A stretch of 15,396 nt of DNA from UBA9410 sp963933065. GTDB taxonomy: Bacteria; Actinomycetota; Acidimicrobiia; Acidimicrobiales; MedAcidi-G1. Positions 7,066 to 14,312 of this stretch are shown here, in pieces. Positions within the stretch are counted from its first letter, which is position 1. The number at the start of each line of letters is the position of its first letter. The stretch lies in NCBI GenBank assembly GCA_963933065.1, contig CAWVUB010000052.1:1-15396 (forward strand), in the 5' to 3' direction. A program made the position numbers and the translations under genes. Under the pieces are notes generated by a model. It saw only the letters and a program-made list of their open reading frames with translations. It was not told the DNA's origin and did no database searches.

Positions 7066-8358
7066 TCAGCCATTAGGTCGATCGGTTTCAGCCAGCAGGG
7101 CCCTGTACTGCTCGACGGTCCGGTGGGCTGTGTGTTGCCAACTCCATTGGTCGATTACCCGCTGACGTCCTGCTGCGCCTACTCTTGCTCGGGCTGTGGG
7201 GTCATCTAATGCGGTGCGGATCATCGAGGCGAGTGCGTCGGTGTCGGCGGGAGGCACTTGGAAACAGGTCTCGCCGTGGGTGCCGGTGACCTCGGGTAGG
7301 GCACCGCCTGTGGTCGCAACCAGAGGGACTCCGCAGGACATGGCTTCAATAGCTGGTAGTGAGAAGCCTTCATAGAGTGAGGGAACGCAGGCAAGTTCCG
7401 CCTCGCTGTAGAGCTCAACAATGCGCTCGTCGGGCACGCCATGTACCCAGGTAACGCAGTTAGTTAGTCCCAATTCAGAAAATACGTTGCTCGACGCGCT
7501 GTCGTGTTTTGGTTTACCGATGATGGTCAGTTCCACGTGTCGTTCGGTACGTAACTTAGCGATCGCCTCGAGTAGATACTTAAGGCCTTTCATGGCGACA
7601 TCGGCGCTGGCAGTAGTCACAATTCGGCCTGGGACGCGTTCCACACCAGGTACCGGAAGGAACAGTTCGGGATCGACGCCAACGGGCACCACGTGGATGC
7701 GCCCCGGGTCGACTTTGTGGTCAGTGGCGATGTCGCTGGCTGATGATTGTGAGACTGTCATTACACGAGTCATCCGCTTGGCTACTCGGGTCTGCATCTT
7801 GGTGAAGGCGTACCAGCGACGCTTTCCAAACTCCTCCCACCGTGTTCGCGAGTGCTCGATTTCGAGGCGTCGGTCCACGGTGATGGGGTGGTGAATGGTG
7901 GATAGAACTGGCAAGTGCTCTCTCTGCTTCATCAACAGGAGGCCCCAACCAAGGCACTGGTTGTCGTGAACTAGGTCAAAGTCACCTTGACGACCTTTGA
8001 GGTATTCCCATGCCCGCATGGAGAAAGCCATGGGTTCAGAGAAGTTCCCGGTACTAAATGAAAGTGCCTCGGCAACATCCCACTTTGACTTCATCTCCCA
8101 GATCCGAGGTTTACGCATCGGGAAGTAATCGTTAAACAACTCGAGGCTTGGCAGTTTTGCCAAGCCAACCCGATCGTCGAGCACTGGGTAGGGAGGTCCA
8201 GCCAAGACCTCGACATGGTGGCCTAGGTCGACAAGGGCTTTAGTCAGGTGACGTGTGTAGACGCCCTGGCCACCGCAGTGGGGCTTGCCGCGATACGCCA
8301 AATAGGCGATACGCAGTTGGCCGTCGACCCTTTCGGGTCCATTGGGGGAACCAGACAT
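7066..8358 (-). CDS. GT4-family glycosyltransferase
   Basis: This 430-residue GT-B glycosyltransferase shows both halves of the fold. The N-terminal acceptor domain carries the GGQGVYTRHL loop (29-38), which follows strand 1 in this family. The C-terminal nucleotide-sugar domain begins near VVPVGVDPELF and contains MKGLKYLLEAI (256-266). Its EX7E motif is YEGFSLPAIEAMSCG, with Glu330 and Glu338, the usual donor-binding pair. It would act in the cytoplasm or at the inner membrane face, passing a sugar to a lipid or glycan acceptor; neither substrate can be read from sequence. It is first in a three-gene minus-strand unit with a methyltransferase and an alpha/alpha-barrel protein, and is divergent from dtd. 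No clear Shine-Dalgarno precedes ATG 8358. Confidence 0.9.
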   Translation of the reverse strand: MSGSPNGPERVDGQLRIAYLAYRGKPHCGGQGVYTRHLTKALVDLGHHVEVLAGPPYPVLDDRVGLAKLPSLELFNDYFPMRKPRIWEMKSKWDVAEALSFSTGNFSEPMAFSMRAWEYLKGRQGDFDLVHDNQCLGWGLLLMKQREHLPVLSTIHHPITVDRRLEIEHSRTRWEEFGKRRWYAFTKMQTRVAKRMTRVMTVSQSSASDIATDHKVDPGRIHVVPVGVDPELFLPVPGVERVPGRIVTTASADVAMKGLKYLLEAIAKLRTERHVELTIIGKPKHDSASSNVFSELGLTNCVTWVHGVPDERIVELYSEAELACVPSLYEGFSLPAIEAMSCGVPLVATTGGALPEVTGTHGETCFQVPPADTDALASMIRTALDDPTARARVGAAGRQRVIDQWSWQHTAHRTVEQYRALLAETDRPNG

Positions 8359-8397
8359 CAGATAAGTCTGGCGGGACGCCCTAGTGAACCCTCACTT

Positions 8398-8411
8398 GGC
8401 CACCGGTGACC
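8398..8411. promoter_or_regulatory. imperfect palindrome in the divergent glycosyltransferase/dtd gap
   Basis: GGCCACCGGTGACC has a perfect 8-bp core (CACCGGTG at 8401-8408) and two further matching outer pairs. It lies midway in the 79-base divergent gap, where an operator could affect both genes. A short GC-rich palindrome can occur by chance. Confidence 0.3.
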
Positions 8412-8424
8412 TATGTCGCCACCG

Positions 8425-8430
8425 TAGATT
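8425..8430 (+). promoter_or_regulatory. predicted -10 box of dtd, leaderless arrangement
   Basis: TAGATT fits TANNNT and is followed by seven bases and ATG 8438. There is no Shine-Dalgarno sequence before that ATG, so a leaderless transcript is likely. No good -35 is seen at the usual spacing. Confidence 0.45.
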
Positions 8431-8437
8431 CCATGGC

Positions 8438-8887
8438 ATGCGTGGACTGGTGCAGAGGGTCTCGAGAGCGTCTGTGGCGGCTGTTGGGGACTCTGGTGAC
8501 GAACTGGTGGGGGCTATCGGTGGCGGTCTCTGTGTTTTCGTGGGGGTAACCCACGATGACGGTCCGGCTGAAGCCGACCGACTAGCTGAGAAGGTAGCTG
8601 GACTGCGAATCATGGGAAATGCTGACGGGGTCATGGATCTGTCGGTAGGCGACGTGGGAGGCGCTGTACTGGTAATTAGCCAGTTCACTCTCTACGGCGA
8701 TACGTCCAGGGGTAGGCGTCCCACTTGGAGTGCCGCAGCGAAGTCCGACCACGCAGAGCCACTAGTCGAACGGGTAGTGGCGAGACTGAAGGAACGCGGC
8801 ATAGAGGTAGCAGTCGGGGTATTTGGAGCGGACATGATGGTAGAGATCCTGAACGACGGACCAGCAACACTGATGTTGGAGACCTGA
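8438..8887 (+). CDS. dtd: D-aminoacyl-tRNA deacylase
   Basis: This 149-residue protein hydrolyses D-amino acids (and mischarged glycine) from tRNA, keeping D-residues out of translation. It begins with the family's typical MRGLVQRVSRASV. It then shows GGLCVFVGVTHDD, the active-site SQFTLYGDTSRGRRP segment, and a C-terminal NDGPATLML that matches the Gly-Pro cross-subunit motif. Length is normal for DTD (about 145-150). I chose ATG 8438 because upstream in-frame codons encode residues foreign to the family and because a -10-like box sits seven bases before it. The next gene follows after one base, so the two are probably expressed together. Confidence 0.95.
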   Translation: MRGLVQRVSRASVAAVGDSGDELVGAIGGGLCVFVGVTHDDGPAEADRLAEKVAGLRIMGNADGVMDLSVGDVGGAVLVISQFTLYGDTSRGRRPTWSAAAKSDHAEPLVERVVARLKERGIEVAVGVFGADMMVEILNDGPATLMLET

Positions 8888-8888
8888 G

Positions 8889-9668
8889 ATGGTCAGAGGA
8901 CCAGGCGTCAGTGGTGACCGGTTCGGGTCGGCGGCCGACGATTACGCACTCCACCGGGCCGACTTTCCAGCAGCCGGGATCGACCGGTTGGTGACCTTGG
9001 GCGTCGGAACTCCCGGGCAGAGACTCTTGGACCTGGGTTGCGGTACCGGAACCCTTGCCAGGCAGTTCGCTGCGCGTGGTTGCACAGTCACCGGCGTTGA
9101 CGTGGACAGCCGGATGCTCACAGCGGCCCGTGGCCTAGCTGCTGCTGAGGACTTGCAGATCGAGTGGCTGGAGTGCCCCGCAGAGCAAACAGAACTCGTA
9201 TCGGCCTCGTACAACGTTGTCACCGCCGCCCAGTGCTGGCACTGGTTCGACGGCGAAGTGGCGGCCTCCGAAGTTCGACGTCTTCTGGTGACTGGTGGAC
9301 GCGTGGCAGTTTGTGGTTTCGATTGGCTGCCTCTGCCGGACACGGTCTCTGGGATCACGGATGTACTTATCCAAGCCCACAACCCGTCATGGACTCTGGG
9401 AGGTATTAGGGATCCGAGCCCCGAGGCCGAACGTCAACTGGGCGGCGCAGGTCTCGAGGTGTTCGAGACCTTCAGCTTCGATGTGGACGTCCCCTACGCA
9501 GTGGATTCCTGGCGGCGACGGATTGGTGCCAGCGCGGGAATATTGGACCTCAGCGCCGAATCGGCAGCAGCCTTCGACCTCGAACTGGGAGAAGTGCTGG
9601 CTGAGCGCTTTCCGGGCGACTGCCTGGTGGCACCGCATAGGGTCTGGGGGTTAGTTGCCTCTAATTGA
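8889..9668 (+). CDS. class I SAM-dependent methyltransferase
   Basis: This 259-residue protein has motif I LLDLGCGTG (46-54), the strand-2 acid in VTGVDVD (67-73), and AAQCWHWFDGE (113-123). The last resembles the AAQ-x-x-H-W-F motif of methyltransferases related to trans-aconitate methyltransferase and Crg1. The N-terminal RFGSAADDYALHRADFP is also typical of that group. The C-terminal half ends in a conserved-looking APHRVWG segment. Its substrate, perhaps a small carboxylic acid, is unknown. A strong GGAGA site (8878-8882) lies six bases before ATG 8889, inside the end of dtd. Its last 18 bases overlap the end of the convergent Lnt-like gene. Confidence 0.85.
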   Translation: MVRGPGVSGDRFGSAADDYALHRADFPAAGIDRLVTLGVGTPGQRLLDLGCGTGTLARQFAARGCTVTGVDVDSRMLTAARGLAAAEDLQIEWLECPAEQTELVSASYNVVTAAQCWHWFDGEVAASEVRRLLVTGGRVAVCGFDWLPLPDTVSGITDVLIQAHNPSWTLGGIRDPSPEAERQLGGAGLEVFETFSFDVDVPYAVDSWRRRIGASAGILDLSAESAAAFDLELGEVLAERFPGDCLVAPHRVWGLVASN

Positions 9669-11255
9669 GCGTGAGAGTGTTCTTGGGGATTTACTGGTGA
9701 TCCAGCAAGTAGCCCAAAGAAATAGTGCGATTACAACCATGGGCAGCGTGCCGATTCTCGTAGCCCAAGTCAGACCTGTTCGTCGTTCAACCCGTTGGTG
9801 AAGCACGGCCTGCTCGCTAATTGCTGTGCGTTGCAGTACCCGTCCCTGCGGATCGACAACTGCGCTAAATCCGGTTGGAGCCGCCTGGAGCACCCATCTC
9901 CCGTTCTCTAGCGCCCGCAACTGGCTAGACGCAATCTGCTGGGTCTGCACTTGAGTGAGCCAGTAACTGGCGCCGTTGGTGGGGTTCAAAATGAGCTCTC
10001 CACCGTTGAGTACGGCGTCCCGCGACCGGTGGTCAAAGAAAACCTCCCATGAGATAGTCACCCCCATGGTGCCTAGCGAGGTTTCCAGTACCGCAGGTCC
10101 GGTTCCCGGCAGTAAGTCCCGAGAAGGGAGCATGTCGGCAGCGATTAGCTCGACCACATTTCGAAGTGGAACAAACTCTCCGAATGGCACCGTCCGGACC
10201 TTGTCGTACTGGTCAGCGACCGTGCCGTCGGGTTCGATGGCCGTCTGGTAGTTACGGTTGGCCGTTGGATTATCCGCATCTTGGTGGAACCAGCCAGGCA
10301 CTAGAACGGCATTCAAGCGGGCTGCTTCGGCGGCGAGGGCTTTGGTCGCATCGCCTTCATAGAGGCGGTCCTTAAGACGCCAGCCGGAGATCGGGGTTGG
10401 TACTGGGTTGACCACATTTTCGGGCCAGAGCACCAAGTCGACCGGCATAGTCACCTGTTGGTTTGCCTCTAGTTGATTAGCAAAGACCTTTGCGGCACCT
10501 GTGGGGGTTGCCCGAGTTCGTTGAGGGCCACCGCCCTGCACAATGGCTACCTCCAGTGTGCCTACCGGTTGACCGGTGGGTGCCACCGCAGCCAAGGTGG
10601 AGGCTAAGGCCAATGCAGTGACGATCAGAATAGTGGTGATGGCTGAAGCCCTGCCATCTTGACGTCCGTCACATATTGCTGAAATTCCTATACCGATGGC
10701 CACGGTCATCGCTACCAGTAGAAGTGGCCCAGCGACTCTGACTACGGGGGCTAGTGGGCCGCCAGCCTGTCCGAGGGCAATGGTTGCTAGTGGAGCTCCA
10801 CCGAATGGCACACTCCACCTACCGAATTCGGCGAGAGTAATTGTGCCGACTAGGCCGAGTCGGCGCCATCGTCCGGGTGGGACGGCCGCGGCGGCTAATC
10901 CAATCCAAAGGGCGTGAAGTAACCCTGCAGCCACCCACCCTGGTGGGGTCAGGTCGAGCATCCAGATCGTGGACGGGAAGGCCCAGGCTGCACCGACTAA
11001 AAGACCGCGGCGAAATCGTGAAGCTGTGGGGCGATTGGCGATCAGACGGTCGAGCAGCGCTAGACCGAAGAAGGCGGCTGGCCACCAGCCCCACGGGGGT
11101 ACTGCGGCAGCAATCAGTAGGCCAGCGGCTACCGCCCGGGCCGCTGGGGCCGAACTTCTTGGATTCAGTGGGCCACCACGGCCAGACGCTGGATGTCCGA
11201 GACGAGACCAACACCTCGAATTTCCAACGAATCGACTTCGTGAATTCTGATCCAT
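9651..11255 (-). CDS. lnt: apolipoprotein N-acyltransferase-like protein with Ser at the catalytic Cys position
   Basis: Lnt adds the third acyl chain to membrane lipoproteins. This protein has the family layout: several membrane helices in the first 220 residues, a nitrilase domain (about 235-480), and a final membrane helix near 505-525. In the nitrilase domain, WPENVVN gives Glu279, YDKVRTVPFGEFVP gives Lys352 with the secondary Glu360, and NPTNGASYW and RALENGRWVLQAAPTG are typical. The nucleophile position reads ISWE with Ser402, where Lnt has I-C-Y-E; the codon is TCA. The protein may be altered in chemistry or non-catalytic. The start is uncertain. ATG 11255 overlaps the cyclase gene by 91 bases, and its first 29 residues look like a shadow of that gene. 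A CTG at 11168, overlapping the cyclase stop as CTGA, would give a better N-terminus. Confidence 0.85.
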   Translation of the reverse strand: MDQNSRSRFVGNSRCWSRLGHPASGRGGPLNPRSSAPAARAVAAGLLIAAAVPPWGWWPAAFFGLALLDRLIANRPTASRFRRGLLVGAAWAFPSTIWMLDLTPPGWVAAGLLHALWIGLAAAAVPPGRWRRLGLVGTITLAEFGRWSVPFGGAPLATIALGQAGGPLAPVVRVAGPLLLVAMTVAIGIGISAICDGRQDGRASAITTILIVTALALASTLAAVAPTGQPVGTLEVAIVQGGGPQRTRATPTGAAKVFANQLEANQQVTMPVDLVLWPENVVNPVPTPISGWRLKDRLYEGDATKALAAEAARLNAVLVPGWFHQDADNPTANRNYQTAIEPDGTVADQYDKVRTVPFGEFVPLRNVVELIAADMLPSRDLLPGTGPAVLETSLGTMGVTISWEVFFDHRSRDAVLNGGELILNPTNGASYWLTQVQTQQIASSQLRALENGRWVLQAAPTGFSAVVDPQGRVLQRTAISEQAVLHQRVERRTGLTWATRIGTLPMVVIALFLWATCWITSKSPRTLSRSIRGN

Positions 11256-11749
11256 GGTGGTAGGTCAGCCACGTCGCAGTTGGCAAGGATCTGCCCGGGT
11301 TCTGCTACTGCGCAGAGTTTGGCCGCAAGGTTCACTGGCTCACCGATGTAGTCGTCGCCCTCGAACAGCAATGCAGCGCCTGTAGCCAGCCCCACCCTTA
11401 GGTTGATTTCTGGCTCGTTAGCGAAGTGGTCGATCATGTGCCCGCCCCAGGCAATGGTGGGAGTGGGTTCGGTACCGACCAGCATCACGCCGTCCCCTAG
11501 CCACTTGGCTACCCGTACACCCCGCTTGGCTGCCACATCTCTGGAGACCGCTCGGAACTCGTCCAGCAACGTCACCGCAGCGTGTGGCCCATTCTCCCTG
11601 GTGTAGCGGGTGAAACCTGATAGATCAGCGAAGCAGAAGGTCCGCTCAACTGAAAGGTGAGCGGTATCAGGAAGTTCGTCGGGATGTTCGGTGCCGCTGC
11701 CGGGACGCGCTTCGGCCCATTCTCGGGCAGGGGTGGTCTCTGGTGCCAT
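11165..11749 (-). CDS. class III adenylate/guanylate cyclase catalytic domain protein
   Basis: This 194-residue protein is essentially one cyclase homology domain with a short polar N-terminus and no visible sensor, HAMP or membrane part. FCFADLSGFT supplies the first metal Asp (42) and AKWLGDGVM the second (86). YIGEPVNLAAKL supplies the transition-state Asn (140). Four residues later, where the family normally has Arg, there is Lys144. It would make cAMP or cGMP in the cytoplasm as a homodimer if active. I chose ATG 11749, which lies after a 97-base gap from hemY. Earlier in-frame codons run into the hemY gene and do not look like cyclase sequence. The protein's end overlaps the longest reading of the Lnt-like gene. 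Confidence 0.85.
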   Translation of the reverse strand: MAPETTPAREWAEARPGSGTEHPDELPDTAHLSVERTFCFADLSGFTRYTRENGPHAAVTLLDEFRAVSRDVAAKRGVRVAKWLGDGVMLVGTEPTPTIAWGGHMIDHFANEPEINLRVGLATGAALLFEGDDYIGEPVNLAAKLCAVAEPGQILANCDVADLPPWIRIHEVDSLEIRGVGLVSDIQRLAVVAH

Positions 11750-11814
11750 ATCTCCATCGAACCACGCTAAGCACCGTGTTGGGTGGCGGATTACAGGAAA
11801 ATTGGAAGAGATTG

Positions 11815-11840
11815 AAAAAAGTCTGAACGGTATGACCAGA
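11815..11840 (-). terminator. possible weak intrinsic terminator after hemY
   Basis: On the minus strand TCTG...CAGA (arms at 11837-11840 and 11822-11825) can close a hairpin with an imperfect inner stem. It is followed by C and six T residues (11815-11820), just past the hemY stop codon. The stem is short and GC-poor, so read-through is likely. It may partly separate the haem genes from the cyclase and lnt genes. Confidence 0.35.
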
Positions 11841-11846
11841 TAGGCG

Positions 11847-13256
11847 TTAGCCGGCAACCACTGCTGCAGCCTCGGTGCCAGATCGGACACACGCTGGAAT
11901 CCCGACTCCGGAACGGAAAGTGCCGGTAGCCAGTAGGCCTGGGGCCTCCACAGCCAGCAGATTGTCGAGGTCTGTTATCTGATCGGCGTGACCTACCGGG
12001 AACTGCATCAGAGAGTCAGGGAACCTGCCTACTCGAATAGCGGTAGGAGGTGCTTCAACCCCAATAGTGGCGGCTAGATCAGCTCGAATTTGGGTTACCA
12101 GCCGTTTGTCAGACAGGTTGATAGCTCGCTCGTCATCGATCCGGCCACACGACACTCGTAGCAGAGTTCGATCTGGATGGTAGAGGTGGGCCCACTTGGA
12201 ACTAGTGAATGAACAAGCGGTTATTAACAGTCCCTCAGCTCGCCCGACGAGGAAGCCACTCTGGTCGGTGGCCACTTCCAGATCGGAACGGTTGTAGGCC
12301 ATCGTGGTAAGAACCACTGAGGCGTGGCGCCAACTTGCCATCAGGTCGCTGGCCTTCCTGCAATGGGGTTGCACCAGAGGGGCGCCCACATGGGCTGGAA
12401 CGGTCAGGATCACAACATCGGCGCGTTCGACCCCGGTAGGGGTATGGACTAGCCAGCAAGGAAGGTTGTTGCTTCGGTGGCTTCGGGTCAGGCCGGTTAC
12501 GGGTCGGTTGGTTTGGAGTCGGTCACCGAGAGCAGCTGCCAGCGCTTGCACCAGCTGTTCCATACCACCAACTGGAGTTTGAAAGACTGGTGCTGTCGGA
12601 TCTGTCGCAGCCAGTGTCTGTCGCAGTCCCGCGAGTAGACCATCAGTGGAGCGGGCCGGGGCCAGCAACTGGGGCGCCATAGTGGCACAACTCAGGTCGT
12701 CGGCTCGCCCAGCGTTGATCCCACCCAGTAGTGGGTCAACGAAACTTTCAAACACTTTGTCACCCACGCATGCACGCACCACGGCACCCACACTGGCATC
12801 GGCATTGGGATCCAGCGGCCGGTCAGCAACACCGTTTCCAGATAGCCGAACTTGATCTTCTGGTGAGAGGAGCCCAGGCGGCACTGAGTTGGGATCCAAT
12901 GGAATGCCTAGAACGTTGGGTGATGGGATAGGCCACAGTGCCCCATTCAGCCAAAGTGAGGCCTGACGGGCCGATGGTGACACCAACTTGTCACCGAGGC
13001 CCATTTCCACACAAAGGTCTCGGGCCCACGGCACTCGTGCCAGGAAAGCATCGGCAGAGGTGTCAATGGCCAACCCGGATAGTGCCGGATCGTTTAGAGA
13101 CCCGGTTTGTAGATAGCCACCCGGCCGAACTGCGGCCTCCAATACTGTGACGTCAATTCCAGGGTGGTCGGCGGCAATGCGGTATCCAGTAGTCAGGCCA
13201 GTGACGCCACCACCGACTACGACAACCTTGCGGCCCGCAGTGACCGGCAGAGACAA
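11847..13256 (-). CDS. hemY: HemY-type FAD-dependent porphyrinogen oxidase (copro- or protoporphyrinogen)
   Basis: This 469-residue flavoenzyme oxidises a porphyrinogen to the porphyrin late in haem synthesis. In Actinobacteria HemY-type enzymes usually act on coproporphyrinogen III (also called CgoX), so that activity is more likely here. The N-terminus has the FAD Rossmann loop KVVVVGGGVTGL (10-21), then VTVLEA with the ribose-binding Glu and GGYLQTG. Later come DPLLGGINAG, the PVGGMEQLVQAL segment, GFLVGRAEGLLITACSF and the C-terminal FAD contact GVGIPACVRSG, all typical of the family. Length is normal. The TTG start at 13256 is the only standard start before the Rossmann strand and lies three bases after hemE, which indicates co-transcription. 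Confidence 0.92.
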   Translation of the reverse strand: MSLPVTAGRKVVVVGGGVTGLTTGYRIAADHPGIDVTVLEAAVRPGGYLQTGSLNDPALSGLAIDTSADAFLARVPWARDLCVEMGLGDKLVSPSARQASLWLNGALWPIPSPNVLGIPLDPNSVPPGLLSPEDQVRLSGNGVADRPLDPNADASVGAVVRACVGDKVFESFVDPLLGGINAGRADDLSCATMAPQLLAPARSTDGLLAGLRQTLAATDPTAPVFQTPVGGMEQLVQALAAALGDRLQTNRPVTGLTRSHRSNNLPCWLVHTPTGVERADVVILTVPAHVGAPLVQPHCRKASDLMASWRHASVVLTTMAYNRSDLEVATDQSGFLVGRAEGLLITACSFTSSKWAHLYHPDRTLLRVSCGRIDDERAINLSDKRLVTQIRADLAATIGVEAPPTAIRVGRFPDSLMQFPVGHADQITDLDNLLAVEAPGLLATGTFRSGVGIPACVRSGTEAAAVVAG

Positions 13257-13259
13257 AGG

Positions 13260-14303
13260 TCAGATCCCAATCGGGTAGGCGTGGACCTGAGCGACGATCT
13301 GCTCTAAGACCGCTGGGTCAGTCTCGGGAAGTACTCCGTGGCCCAAGTTGAACACGTGACCCAGGTGTCCACCGTTGCGGTCTAGTACGTCAGCCACCTC
13401 GGCCTCGACGACCTTGCTAGGACCGAGGCACACCGCCGGGTCAAGGTTGCCCTGGAGGATGGTGTTGGGTCCAAGTCGTCGACGAGCTTCATCTAGGGGT
13501 ATTCGCCAGTCAACTCCAACTACATCGGCGCCTGCTACGGCCATCAGGGGGAGGATTTCCCCGGTGCCCACGCCGAAGTGGATCCGGGGTACGCCAGTGT
13601 CAGCCACCTCCTCGAATACCCGCCGGCTATGGGGTAGTACGTAGCGTTCATAGGTCGGTGGACTGAGTGCTCCGGCCCAACTATCGAAGAGTTGGACAGC
13701 TGAGACTCCGGCAGCGATTTGGGACCGTAGAGAGGTGATTGCCATATTGGTTAGGCGATCCATAAGGTCGTTCCACAGGATGGGGTCACCCAGCATGAGG
13801 GCCTTGGTCTTTCCGTAGGTGCGGGAGGGGGCACCTTCGATGAGGTAGGAAGCGACAGTGAACGGCGCTCCAGCAAAGCCGATAACTGGAACGTCAGCCT
13901 CTGTTGTCACTCTCTGGATGGTTTCGATCACGTACGGAGTGTCGATCTCAGGCTCTAGCGGACGGAGACGCTGCAGGTCAGCGGCCCGCTCGAAAGGTTG
14001 GTCGACCACCGGGCCCACCCCGGGCTTTACATCTACACCGAAGCCCACGGCGTGGGCAGGAACCACTATGTCGGAATAAAGTATTGCCGCATCGACGCCA
14101 TAGCGGCGGACGGGTTGGAGAGTGATATCGGCGGACAGTTCTGGGTCGGAGATGGCTTCAAGGATGCTTCCCGACCCTCGGAGAGCTCGATACTCGGGTA
14201 AAGATCTCCCTGCCTGACGCATGAACCAGACGGGGGTGCGGTCATGGGGCTCAGCCCGACACGCAGCCAGAAAGGCGCCCTTGTTTGGAGGGGATTCGGC
14301 CAC
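13260..14303 (-). CDS. hemE: uroporphyrinogen III decarboxylase
   Basis: HemE removes four acetate carboxyls from uroporphyrinogen III to give coproporphyrinogen III in the cytoplasm. The 347-residue sequence is full length. It has PVWFMRQAGRSLPEYR (24-39) with both substrate-binding arginines, AAILYSDIVVP with the catalytic Asp, GFAGAPFTVASYLIEG with the conserved Tyr, FDSWAGALSP, FGVGTGE, QGNLDP, and a C-terminal VFNLGHGVLPETDP with the active-site His. The start is GTG 14303, nine bases after the stop of the patatin-like gene. It lacks a clear Shine-Dalgarno site, so it may rely on coupling. The product goes directly to the HemY-type oxidase encoded next. Confidence 0.97.
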   Translation of the reverse strand: MAESPPNKGAFLAACRAEPHDRTPVWFMRQAGRSLPEYRALRGSGSILEAISDPELSADITLQPVRRYGVDAAILYSDIVVPAHAVGFGVDVKPGVGPVVDQPFERAADLQRLRPLEPEIDTPYVIETIQRVTTEADVPVIGFAGAPFTVASYLIEGAPSRTYGKTKALMLGDPILWNDLMDRLTNMAITSLRSQIAAGVSAVQLFDSWAGALSPPTYERYVLPHSRRVFEEVADTGVPRIHFGVGTGEILPLMAVAGADVVGVDWRIPLDEARRRLGPNTILQGNLDPAVCLGPSKVVEAEVADVLDRNGGHLGHVFNLGHGVLPETDPAVLEQIVAQVHAYPIGI

Positions 14304-14312
14304 GAGACGACG

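Noticed and set aside
14183..14220. Ser in the HemE motif RQAGRSLPEY where E. coli has Tyr
   Set aside because: As I recall, actinobacterial HemE proteins commonly carry RSLPEYR, so this is a lineage feature and not a defect.
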